This document shows, one piece after another, positions 1 through 5,755 of a stretch of 7,154 nt of DNA. Both the position numbers and the translations under genes were made by a program. The DNA is from Rhodospirillales bacterium (GTDB lineage Bacteria > Pseudomonadota > Alphaproteobacteria > ATCC43930 > CGMCC-115725), in assembly GCA_015654725.1 (NCBI GenBank), contig JAATGI010000198.1, forward strand, positions 1-7,154, read 5' to 3'. Below the pieces are notes generated by a model. The model saw only the letters and a program-made list of their open reading frames with translations. It was not told the DNA's origin and did not search any database. The first letter of the stretch is position 1. Each line of letters begins with the position of its first letter.

Positions 1-278
1 AAGACCAGGCGGTGCAGGAAAGCATGGGCGAGATCGTCGAGCGCGCCTTCGAGCATCTGGCGCCGAGCGACATCATGATCGCGCGGGTGCGCCGGCTGTT
101 GCTCAAGGCGGCGCGGGCGCGCCATGCCGATGGCGCGATACCGCCGGGCGCCGCCGATCCGCTCTGTCTCGACCATGTCCGCGGCGGCCACTTCCTCGCC
201 CCGAAGGACGTGGAATGGCTGCGCGCCCTGGCCGATCAGCGCGCCACCGCGCCGGTGCCGCTGCTGGCGGCTGAGTAA
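1..278 (+). CDS. Rieske-type aromatic ring-hydroxylating oxygenase, alpha subunit, C-terminal end (partial)
   Basis: Only the last 91 complete codons are present, read in the frame that opens at base 3 (DQAVQESMGEIVERAFEHL...) and ends at TAA 276-278; the true start lies left of the window. The motif (E)DQAVQESMG, followed by an S-D dipeptide and a basic helix rich in R and L, is typical of the C-terminus of phthalate 4,5-dioxygenase-like Rieske oxygenases, which hydroxylate or demethylate aromatic substrates using a Rieske 2Fe-2S centre and a mononuclear iron. The first Asp seen (bases 3-5) should be the third iron ligand, the equivalent of Asp294 in dicamba monooxygenase; the preceding codon ends in AA, which fits Glu. 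The GTG at 12-14 is an internal Val codon, not a start. It converges on the leftward operon and ends just before a palindromic terminator. The family call rests on a short C-terminal motif; the substrate cannot be told. Confidence 0.72.
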   Translation, partial: DQAVQESMGEIVERAFEHLAPSDIMIARVRRLLLKAARARHADGAIPPGAADPLCLDHVRGGHFLAPKDVEWLRALADQRATAPVPLLAAE

Positions 279-304
279 GGCCGTAACCGATCCGCTCAGG
301 AAAT

Positions 305-334
305 AATCCCTCCCCCATCGATGGGGGAGGGATT
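305..334. terminator. Perfect 30-bp palindrome, likely bidirectional intrinsic terminator
   Basis: Bases 305-319 and 320-334 are exact reverse complements, with ATCGAT at the centre, so the RNA can form a very stable stem rich in C/G. On the plus strand it runs into GATTTTCG (four T's); on the minus strand it is followed by ATTATTT. It lies between two convergent genes, 27 bases after the stop of the Rieske fragment and 27 bases from the stop of the binding-protein gene, the expected place for a shared terminator. The T tracts are short, so termination could be partly Rho-assisted. Confidence 0.8.
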
Positions 335-360
335 TTCGTCTCAGTCGCGCGCCGAAACGC

Positions 361-1539
361 TCACCCTTCCGGGTGAAGGTCGGGCCACCGGTCCTTCACC
401 ATCGGGAAGACGTGAAGCACCTTGTTTTGCAGCACGCCGTCGATCTTGGTGACTTGGACGATGTAGACGTTCTGGGTCGCGTCGCGCGTCTTGGCGTCGA
501 TTTCGAGCGGCCCGCGCGGACTGTCCCAGGTATAGCCCTTCGCGCTGGCGATGGCCTTGTCGCCGTCGCGTTGACCGTTGGTCGCCTCGATCATGTGCCA
601 GACCAACGCGATGCCGTCATAAGCGGCGACGGTGGCCAGATCGGGAATTTCGTCCTTGCCGAATTTGTCGTGAAGGGCGGCGATGAAGGCGTGATTGGCG
701 GGGTTGTCGACATTCGGCACGTAGTTGGTCGCCGCGTAGATTCCGATCGCGTTGTCGCCGAGATTCGGCAGATTCTGATCTTCGGTCTCGCCGCCGCCGG
801 CCCAATAGTTGACGCCCTTGGCGTGGAAGCCGCGGTCGATATAACCCTTGACCAAGGCTTGCGCCATCGGACCGGCCGGATTGAAGGTGAAGATCGTGTC
901 CGGATTGTCGTCCTGCATCCGCTGCAGATAGCTCGAAAATTCGTAGGTGCCGAGCGGCACCTTGATGGTATCGACGACGGCGCCGCCGGCCGGTGGCAGG
1001 AATTGGTTGACGGCATTGATCAATTCGACGCCCGGGGCGTAGTCCGCGATGATCACGATCGCCCTTTTGGCGCCGAGTTTGCCGGCATATTCGATACCGG
1101 ACACCGAGACACCCCATTGGGTGAAGCCGGTGCGCAGGAAATAGGGCGATTTGCGAATCACCTCGGAGCTCGCCGAGTTGAAGATCACGAACGGCACCTT
1201 CGCCTCGGTGATGACGCCGGCGACCGCGAACACGGTGGGGGTGAAATCGCGGCCGGCGAGATATTGCACGCCGTCGCGCACGATCAATTCCTGTGCCCGT
1301 TGCTTGGCGCGCGCCGGGGTGTGGCCGCCGTCGTCGCCGTAAATGATCGCGACCTGATGGCCGCCGGCCTTGCCTTGATGTTGCGCGACGAACAGATCGA
1401 CGCCTTGCTGAAAGCGCCGGCCCCAATCGGCGTAAGGCCCGGTGAAGGAGGCAATGACGCCGACCTTGATCTCGTCGGCCGAAGCCGACGAGGCGCCGAA
1501 TATCGCGGCGGCGACGAGTACGCCGGTGAGCGCCTTCAT
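361..1539 (-). CDS. ABC transporter periplasmic substrate-binding protein, branched-chain amino acid (LivK) type
   Basis: This 392-aa protein belongs to the type I periplasmic binding family (LivK/Peripla_BP_6), which hands amino acids, amides or aromatic acids to an ABC importer. It opens with a Sec signal peptide: Lys at residue 2, a hydrophobic stretch LTGVLVAAAIFGA, and a likely signal-peptidase I site after ASA (residues 19-21). The mature part starts DEIKVGV and shows the family's SFTGPYADWG stretch near residues 31-40 and SPRGPLEID near 340-348. There is no lipobox Cys. Two in-frame ATGs occur, at 1545 and 1539; the AGGAGG at 1553-1548 lies 8 bases before the second but only 2 before the first, so 1539 is chosen (the longer form adds Met-Gly). 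It is last in the leftward operon, 60-66 bp after the MetE-like gene. No permease or ATPase gene is nearby, so it must dock to a transporter encoded elsewhere. The ligand is unknown; operon context suggests the oxygenase substrate. Confidence 0.92.
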   Translation of the reverse strand: MKALTGVLVAAAIFGASSASADEIKVGVIASFTGPYADWGRRFQQGVDLFVAQHQGKAGGHQVAIIYGDDGGHTPARAKQRAQELIVRDGVQYLAGRDFTPTVFAVAGVITEAKVPFVIFNSASSEVIRKSPYFLRTGFTQWGVSVSGIEYAGKLGAKRAIVIIADYAPGVELINAVNQFLPPAGGAVVDTIKVPLGTYEFSSYLQRMQDDNPDTIFTFNPAGPMAQALVKGYIDRGFHAKGVNYWAGGGETEDQNLPNLGDNAIGIYAATNYVPNVDNPANHAFIAALHDKFGKDEIPDLATVAAYDGIALVWHMIEATNGQRDGDKAIASAKGYTWDSPRGPLEIDAKTRDATQNVYIVQVTKIDGVLQNKVLHVFPMVKDRWPDLHPEG

Positions 1540-1547
1540 GCCCATTT

Positions 1548-1553
1548 CCTCCT
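1548..1553 (-). promoter_or_regulatory. Ribosome binding site that decides the binding-protein start
   Basis: The minus strand reads AGGAGG, a full Shine-Dalgarno match, at 1553-1548. Eight bases separate it from the ATG at 1539 and only two from the ATG at 1545. Normal spacing is about 5-9 bases, so initiation at 1539 is favoured. Confidence 0.7.
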
Positions 1554-1605
1554 CGATTTTTTATTCCGCTTCGCCCTTGGGGGCGGAGAGGAGCGATTTA
1601 CGACC

Positions 1606-2796
1606 TCATTTTCCCCACAATTGCTTCGAGGCCAGGCGCGCGCCCTCGACCAGGGCTTCGAGTTTTGCCCAGGCGATGCTCGGATGCTTGACTCGCGTGC
1701 CGATGCCGCAATCGCTGCCGCCGGCGACATTCTCGCGCCCGATCACATTGGCGTAGCGCACCAGGCGCTGCGCCACCAATTCGGGATGCTCGATGAAATC
1801 GGTGGCGTGGCCGATCACGCCCGGGATCAGCACCGTGTCCTTCGGCGGCTTGATATGCTCGAACACCTGCCATTCATGCTCGTGCGCCGGGTTCGAGGCC
1901 TCGATCGAATAGCTCTGCGCCGGCACCGAAAAGATCAGGTCGGCGATCTCCTTCAGGGGAATGTCTTCCTGGTGGGGCCCGTGGAAGCTGCCCCAGCAGA
2001 CATGGAGCCGCACCTGCTCGCGCGGAATCCCGGCGAGCGCGTGCTTCAACGCATCGATGCGCAGGCCGGCATAGCGGCGATAGTCGGCGACCGTCATCTC
2101 GGGATAGATCGCCCAGCCGTCCGGCAGATCGGGATCGTCGAGCTGCAAGGTCAGGCCAGCATCGGTGATCGCCTTGTATTCGACGCGCAGCACATTGGCG
2201 ATCGCTTCTAGATAGTCCTCGTCGCTCTTGTAATAGACGTTGCGCAGCGCGTGTTCGAGCGTGCCCGGCGTATTGGCGGGAAGAAACGCGTCTTCGACGG
2301 CCACGCCCTTGAGCGCCGCCTTGAAATTGTCGATGTCGCGATTCAGCGCGTCATGCCCGACATATTTCAGCGGACCGGTGCAGAGCGACACGCTCTTGGG
2401 CGGGCCGGCGCTGGCGAAGCCGCCATGGCCTTCGGCGAAATAGGCGCCGAATTTCTTGGCGTCGCGCATGGCGATGGAGAGCGGCACCGGCAGGCCCGGC
2501 TTCCAGTCGCGGTCCTCGAAGCCGGTGATCCGCTCGAAGCAATAATGCTGGAAGGTGATCTTGCCGAGCTCGCCGTCATTGACGCTGTCGATGCCGATCG
2601 CGGCTTGATGCTTTACCGTCGCCGCGACTTCCTCCTTGAGGCGGCGTTCGAACGTCGCCTCGTCGACGACGATCGGGTCGGTCGGCCGCCAGGCGGTGGC
2701 GTGCACGGCTTTGGATGCGACCATGCGGGCCAGATCGGGGGCCTTTGGCAGGGTGCCGGCATGGGTGGTGCGGATACGGTCGGTCGAACGGATCAT
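1606..2796 (-). CDS. Stand-alone MetE-like (cobalamin-independent methionine synthase catalytic domain) zinc methyl/thiol transferase
   Basis: This 396-aa protein matches the C-terminal catalytic barrel of MetE (COG0620 family), without the N-terminal MetE domain. It begins with the family signature RTTHAGTLPK (residues 9-18), close to the usual RTTHVGSLPR. The zinc site of MetE (His, Cys, Glu, Cys) is intact: H265-V-C267, E299 in SIEASNP, and C363 in GGSDCGIG. The family activates a thiol on zinc and transfers a methyl or alkyl group to it; relatives include the Bacillus YxjG/YxjH proteins and epoxyalkane:coenzyme M transferases, so methionine need not be the product. The start at 2796 has AGGAG on the minus strand 9 bases upstream, and that ribosome site overlaps the stop codon of the 117-aa gene (12-bp gap), which points to one transcript and coupled translation. 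Its place behind a Rieske oxygenase suggests a catabolic role rather than housekeeping methionine synthesis. Family is certain; the substrate is not. Confidence 0.9.
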   Translation of the reverse strand: MIRSTDRIRTTHAGTLPKAPDLARMVASKAVHATAWRPTDPIVVDEATFERRLKEEVAATVKHQAAIGIDSVNDGELGKITFQHYCFERITGFEDRDWKPGLPVPLSIAMRDAKKFGAYFAEGHGGFASAGPPKSVSLCTGPLKYVGHDALNRDIDNFKAALKGVAVEDAFLPANTPGTLEHALRNVYYKSDEDYLEAIANVLRVEYKAITDAGLTLQLDDPDLPDGWAIYPEMTVADYRRYAGLRIDALKHALAGIPREQVRLHVCWGSFHGPHQEDIPLKEIADLIFSVPAQSYSIEASNPAHEHEWQVFEHIKPPKDTVLIPGVIGHATDFIEHPELVAQRLVRYANVIGRENVAGGSDCGIGTRVKHPSIAWAKLEALVEGARLASKQLWGK

Positions 2797-2808
2797 TCGA
2801 TACTTCTC

Positions 2809-3162
2809 CTAACGGCGGTCGCTGGGCGGCAGGAAATTGAAGCGGTCGAGCGGAAAGGCGTCGTCGATGTCGGTGCGGCGCCATTTCATCTCGATCGGAT
2901 GGGAGGCTTCGATAAAAGCGGCGCCGAGCCGATAGAGCCGCAGCGCGTCGGCCGGCAATTGCGTCTGGTCGCCATGCGGGATTTTGTCGAAATAATCGAA
3001 CAGCGCCGGCATGCGCGGCAGCATCGCCTCGTAGAACCGCCGCACCGCGTCGAGTTCGTCGCCGACGCGCTTGGCCTGGCGCTGCCGCTCGGTCGGCAAG
3101 GCCCAGGCGGCGACGAAGCCTTCGAGATCGGCGAATTCCGGCGGCAGGGAACGATCGGTCAC
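2809..3162 (-). CDS. 117-aa conserved-looking protein of unknown function, companion of the Rieske oxygenase
   Basis: I do not recognise a named family. The protein is soluble, without a signal peptide, membrane segment, Cys or CxxC motif. It starts LPPEFADLEGFVAAWALPTE, continues with charged stretches likely to be helical (RQRQAKRVGDELDAVRRFYEAMLPRMPALFDYF, here residues about 26-58, and PADALRLYRLGAAFIEAS near 70-87), and ends in a Pro/Phe-rich tail, DAFPLDRFNFLPP. It starts with GTG at 3162, overlapping the oxygenase TGA by four bases (GTGA), with GGAG seven bases upstream; such an overlap usually means coupled translation and a related job. At 117 aa it is shorter than the usual 160-190-aa beta subunits of ring-hydroxylating oxygenases, and I see no clear similarity to them. 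I recall similar small proteins beside Rieske oxygenases in other genomes, but cannot check this. A role as accessory or regulatory subunit is inference. Confidence 0.8.
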   Translation of the reverse strand: MTDRSLPPEFADLEGFVAAWALPTERQRQAKRVGDELDAVRRFYEAMLPRMPALFDYFDKIPHGDQTQLPADALRLYRLGAAFIEASHPIEMKWRRTDIDDAFPLDRFNFLPPSDRR

Positions 3163-4349
3163 GGCGCCGCTCCGAGCATCTCTTCGGCGACGCGGTAGTG
3201 ATGCAGCAGCGCCGATTCCTGGCGCGACAGATAGCCATGCGTCATGACACCGGACGACAGCCCGGCATATTGGGCTTCGAGCGTGTTCAGATCCTCGCGC
3301 AACACCTCGCGGCCGCGGCTTCTGAAGAATTCCTGGCTCAGCCGCTCGCCCATATTCTTGGGCTTATAGGCGTAGGCGGTCTGCATCATGCCGGTGCGGT
3401 CCGCGGCCGTCGGCCAGAAGCTCAACACCATGTGCCAATACTGGCCGGTCAGCATCACGGTGTTGGGGAACAATTCGATCACATCGAACAGCCAGCGCTC
3501 GGCGCGCGACGGGTTGACGCCGGCGGGAAGGTTACCGTGCTGATAAGTCGCGGCCGGCAGCATCTTGTGGCCGTGACGCCAGGCCAGCGCCTCGGCCGGG
3601 GTCTCGTGATGATCGGGATTGCCGGGCGCCGAATAGCGGGTATGGCGCTTCATCAATTGCATGAACGGGCGATGGCGCATCTGGTTGCCCTTGCCGCCCT
3701 GATAGTCCGGCACGGTGTTCCGGTGGATGAACAGCGTGTGGTAGCCCTCGGTGAAGGAATTGACGCCGAGATTCCAATTGCTGGCGAGCTCGACGCCGTA
3801 GCTCGCGACCTTTTCATGGCCCTCGAAATAGCCGGGATATTGGTCCCACAGATCCTCGAGCCATTCGGCGAGGCTTTGGCGCGGCGCGAAATTGACGAAG
3901 ACGAAATCGTGCCACAGCTCGGTCGCGACCGGCAGCAACGACAGCTTCGATTTGTCGAGGCCGGGGAATTGATGCTCGTCGGTGACGACCCGGCAGTCGC
4001 CCTGATTCGAGAATGCCCAGCCATGAAAGCCGCAGGTAATGGCGGGGCGGCAGCCACTGCCGCCACGAATCAGCTTGTTGCCGCGATGGCGGCAGACATT
4101 GTGGAAACTCCTGACCTTGCCGTCCTCGCCGCGCACCACGATCAGCGAGGCGTTCAGCGTCGGCAGTTCGCGCACGAAATAGCTGCCCGGTTCCTTGAGC
4201 TCGGCGGTGTCGCCGATCAACAGCCAGGAGCGGCGGAAGATTTTCTCGCGCTCCAGGGCGAAGCGTTCCGGCGTGACCTTGTCGGCGAGGGGAAGCCAGG
4301 ATTCGAGGTTTTCCGCGTCGCCGCGAAAATGCGTCTGTACGTCGTCCAT
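3159..4349 (-). CDS. Rieske non-heme iron oxygenase, alpha (catalytic) subunit
   Basis: This is a complete 396-aa Rieske oxygenase, a cytoplasmic enzyme that uses O2 and electrons from a partner reductase to hydroxylate, demethylate or dihydroxylate a substrate. The 2Fe-2S ligands are C86-R-H88 and C106-G-F-H109 (CxH-x17-CxxH). The catalytic iron site is E201-G-Y-H204-x4-H209, with D353 in REDLNTLEAQ as likely third ligand; after it comes YAGLSSG, usual for the family. E201 sits where naphthalene dioxygenase has the bridging Asp205; Glu there is also seen in carnitine and glycine-betaine oxygenases. Residues 191-204 read NWNLGVNSFTEGYH, so the common E-N pair before the ligands is N197-S198, as in the little-studied VDTFxEGYH subgroup. 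The ATG at 4349 has GGAG eight bases upstream. It is the first gene of the leftward operon. No reductase or ferredoxin gene is in the window. Family is certain; substrate is unknown. Confidence 0.94.
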   Translation of the reverse strand: MDDVQTHFRGDAENLESWLPLADKVTPERFALEREKIFRRSWLLIGDTAELKEPGSYFVRELPTLNASLIVVRGEDGKVRSFHNVCRHRGNKLIRGGSGCRPAITCGFHGWAFSNQGDCRVVTDEHQFPGLDKSKLSLLPVATELWHDFVFVNFAPRQSLAEWLEDLWDQYPGYFEGHEKVASYGVELASNWNLGVNSFTEGYHTLFIHRNTVPDYQGGKGNQMRHRPFMQLMKRHTRYSAPGNPDHHETPAEALAWRHGHKMLPAATYQHGNLPAGVNPSRAERWLFDVIELFPNTVMLTGQYWHMVLSFWPTAADRTGMMQTAYAYKPKNMGERLSQEFFRSRGREVLREDLNTLEAQYAGLSSGVMTHGYLSRQESALLHHYRVAEEMLGAAP

Positions 4350-4388
4350 CGCGTTCTCTCCCTGCCGCCCCGGTCGTGCGCCGACCTT

Positions 4389-4394
4389 ATTGTA
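4389..4394 (-). promoter_or_regulatory. Candidate -10 box for the leftward Rieske operon
   Basis: The minus strand reads TACAAT (5 of 6 to TATAAT), preceded by TAA. Transcription would begin near 4382, giving a leader of about 32 bases before the oxygenase ATG at 4349. No good -35 lies 16-18 bases upstream, so the promoter is likely weak or activator-dependent. A perfect TTGACA occurs on the same strand at 4433-4428 but is 33 bases from this box, too far to pair with it. Confidence 0.4.
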
Positions 4395-4520
4395 TTAGGA
4401 TTGAGCGAAGCATGCGGCACGGCGGCTTGTCAATTTCGCGTGGCGCAATGCACCTCCGCATTCGCGCGGAAGGCAAAAACTTTGAACCGCCAAGGCACGA
4501 AGACGCCAAGAAGAAAAGCC

Positions 4521-4583
4521 GCCCCATGCCGGCGAACGCCGGCACCCTTGGTTGGGATGGACCCCGGCTTCCGCCGGGGTGGT
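4521..4583. repeat. Inner extragenic palindromic repeat with two GC-rich hairpins
   Basis: Two hairpins stand side by side. The first is GCCGGCG (4528-4534), AA, CGCCGGC (4537-4543). The second is ACCCCGGC (4561-4568), TTCC, GCCGGGGT (4573-4580). The order CATGCCGGCGAACGCCGGCA, then a GGACCCCGGCTT...GCCGGGGT hairpin, is the arrangement of a common alphaproteobacterial extragenic repeat that usually starts near GTCATGCC and ends near GATGAC. It sits inside the arms of the other repeat, which suggests one element landed in the other. Confidence 0.75.
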
Positions 4584-4604
4584 GAATGTGTCTCTATCGA
4601 GAAT

Positions 4605-4644
4605 CTTGGCGTCTTGGCGTCTTGGCGTCTTGGCGCCTTGGTGG
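4605..4644 (+). repeat. 8-bp tandem repeat, five units
   Basis: Three exact CTTGGCGT units (4605-4628) are followed by CTTGGCGC (4629-4636) and CTTGGTGG (4637-4644). The left arm of the surrounding inverted repeat holds fewer copies of this unit, so the array has expanded on the right side only. Such short arrays change copy number by slippage and may vary between strains. Confidence 0.9.
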
Positions 4645-4706
4645 TTCAAGTCTTTGTCTTTTCGTCACTTACCGCGACCCATCTGATTTACCGAAGAGAG
4701 CTCGAC

Positions 4707-4844
4707 ATGCGGTCCATCATCAATTTTTTTCGTCGGTTGTATCGCGCGCTCGGGGGTAGGGGCGGAGACGTCGCGCACGATCCCTTTGCTTCGTTCGAGG
4801 AGTGGGCCACGGACGCGGATCGGCGCGCCTACCGCGACCTCTGA
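4707..4844 (+). CDS. Small 45-aa ORF of unknown function, coupled to the LysR gene
   Basis: The ATG at 4707 opens a 45-codon frame whose TGA (4842-4844) shares one base with the LysR ATG (4844), a TGATG junction typical of coupled translation. The LysR start has no Shine-Dalgarno site of its own, which supports real translation through this ORF; the ORF itself has only a weak purine stretch (GAAGAGAG) about 6 bases before its ATG. The N-terminus is basic and amphipathic (MRSIINFFRRLYRALGG), followed by a Gly-rich hinge and an acidic-aromatic tail, DPFASFEEWATDADRRAYRDL (shown here in residues 25-45). The tail recalls C-terminal ends of some PrlF/MazE-type antitoxins, but the DNA-binding part of such proteins is absent and no toxin gene follows. 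It may be a leader peptide for the regulator or a small membrane-surface protein. It lies inside a longer open frame (3198-4844) that I take as an antisense shadow upstream of this ATG. Confidence 0.5.
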   Translation: MRSIINFFRRLYRALGGRGGDVAHDPFASFEEWATDADRRAYRDL

Positions 4845-5752
4845 TGATCGACAAGCTCGAATTCCTATTGGCGCTGGCGCGGGAGAAGCATTTCGGCCGC
4901 GCCGCCGAAGCCTGCGGCGTGACGCAGCCGACACTGTCCTCCGGCATCAAGCAATTGGAGGAGCAACTCGGCCTGCTTCTCGTGAATAGGAGCGCGCGGT
5001 TTCGCGGCCTGACACCCGAGGGCGAGCGCGTCCTCGATTGGGCCAAACGCATCGTCGGCGACAGCCGGGCGATGAAGCAGGAAGTGCGCGCGCTGAAGCA
5101 AGGCCATCTTGTCGGACATTTGCGGCTCGCCGCGATTCCGACCGCGCTCGCCATGGTCTCGGCGCTGACCACGCCGTTTCGCGCCAAGCACCCCGAAGTG
5201 CGTTTCACCATCCTGTCCAATTCCTCGATCGAGGTGCTGAACGCGCTCGACAATCTCGAGATCGATGCCGGCATCACCTATCTCGACAACGAGCCGCTGG
5301 GCCGGGTGCGTTCGGTGCCGCTTTACCGCGAGCGCTATCGGCTGATGACCGCGGCCGATTCGCCCCTCGGCAATCGCGAGCAGGTGACCTGGGCCGAGGT
5401 CGCCCGCATCCCGCTTTGCCTGCTCACGCCCGACATGCAGAATCGGCGCATTATCGACCAATTGTTGCGCGACGCCGGCAGTTTGGGCGAGGCGCCGACG
5501 CTCGAATCCAACTCCATGATCCTGCTCTATTCCCATGTCCGCACCGGGCGCTGGGCCAGCGTCATGCCGGCGATCCTGGCCGAAAGCCTAGGGCTAGTGG
5601 GTGCGGTGCGGGCGATCCCCATTATCGAGCCTGTAGCGGTCCATACCGTCGGGTTGGTGGTGCCCAACCGCGAGCCGATGGCACCGGCGGCCGCCGCCCT
5701 GGTCGCCGAAGCCCTTAAGGTCGGAGCGGAACTCGACCGGCTCATCGAATAG
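4844..5752 (+). CDS. fdsR: LysR-type transcriptional regulator, probable regulator of the fds formate dehydrogenase operon
   Basis: This is a standard 302-aa LysR regulator. The N-terminal winged helix-turn-helix occupies about residues 3-60 (FLLALAREKHFGRAAEACGV, TQPTLSSGIKQLEEQLG), followed by a linker helix and the effector-binding domain from about 90 to 295. The ATG at 4844 gives the usual LysR N-terminus (MIDKLEFLLALA); an in-frame GTG at 4802 would add 14 residues unlike the family and is rejected. Immediately downstream lie a strong LysR-type operator (5756-5778) and the fdsGB genes, read in the same direction. LysR regulators that respond to formate and activate fds operons are known, so FdsR is the natural name. 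The co-directional arrangement differs from the common divergent layout of LysR genes. That it controls fds is an inference from position and operator; the gene symbol is likewise based on context. Confidence 0.88.
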   Translation: MIDKLEFLLALAREKHFGRAAEACGVTQPTLSSGIKQLEEQLGLLLVNRSARFRGLTPEGERVLDWAKRIVGDSRAMKQEVRALKQGHLVGHLRLAAIPTALAMVSALTTPFRAKHPEVRFTILSNSSIEVLNALDNLEIDAGITYLDNEPLGRVRSVPLYRERYRLMTAADSPLGNREQVTWAEVARIPLCLLTPDMQNRRIIDQLLRDAGSLGEAPTLESNSMILLYSHVRTGRWASVMPAILAESLGLVGAVRAIPIIEPVAVHTVGLVVPNREPMAPAAAALVAEALKVGAELDRLIE

Positions 5753-5755
5753 CGA

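Larger units (their letters stand above)
4482..4649. repeat. Extragenic composite repeat: outer imperfect inverted repeat
   Basis: The left arm 4482-4511 and the reverse complement of the right arm 4620-4649 match at 27 of 30 bases; both begin TTGAACC and continue CCAAGGC...GACGCCAAGA. This CCAAG/GACGCCAAG pattern is a dispersed extragenic element I recall from many GC-rich proteobacteria and other bacteria. The arms enclose a second, unrelated repeat (4521-4583) and flank tandem units. There is no transposase gene, so it is a non-autonomous or structural repeat. It lies between divergent promoters and could form a long cruciform or RNA stem. Confidence 0.8.
4350..4706. other. Divergent intergenic region carrying promoters and a composite repeat
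   Basis: This stretch separates the leftward Rieske operon from the rightward small ORF/LysR/fds genes. The left third (4350-4440) holds the leader and promoter of the leftward operon. The middle (4482-4649) is filled by a nested repeat element. Only about 57 bases (4650-4706) remain between the repeat and the 45-codon ORF, and I see no convincing -35/-10 pair there; the best candidate -35 is TTGTCT at 4654-4659 with no good -10. Possible readings through the repeat in all frames look like repeat sequence, not protein. Confidence 0.7.

Noticed and set aside
1546..1605. Possible hairpin terminator between the MetE-like and binding-protein genes
   Set aside because: The minus strand has a weak TCCGC/GCGGA stem followed by A's, not T's, so it is not a terminator for this operon.
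373..2211. 612-codon open frame on the plus strand
   Set aside because: It runs antisense to the binding-protein and MetE-like genes, has no family-like sequence and reflects GC-biased third positions of the real genes.
2251..3198. 315-codon open frame on the plus strand
   Set aside because: It is antisense to the MetE-like and 117-aa genes and shows no domain; both opposite genes have clear motifs or coupled starts.
4428..4433. Perfect TTGACA (-35) on the minus strand upstream of the Rieske gene
   Set aside because: No acceptable -10 lies 16-18 bases downstream, and the good TACAAT is 33 bases away.
4605..4644. CRISPR-like array
   Set aside because: Units are 8 bp and contiguous with no spacers, and no cas gene is present.
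3198..4706. Long plus-strand open frame leading into the 45-codon ORF
   Set aside because: It is antisense to the Rieske oxygenase and then crosses the repeat element; only the part after the ATG at 4707 looks like a gene.
4802..4843. Upstream GTG start adding 14 residues to LysR
   Set aside because: The extra residues do not resemble LysR N-termini, while the ATG at 4844 gives a standard one and couples with the small ORF.
4707..4844. Toxin-antitoxin pair
   Set aside because: The ORF tail resembles some antitoxin C-termini, but no DNA-binding region and no toxin gene are present; the next gene is a LysR regulator.
4720..5277. 185-codon minus-strand open frame opposite the LysR gene
   Set aside because: Ser/Arg-rich composition without motifs, opposite a well-supported LysR coding region.
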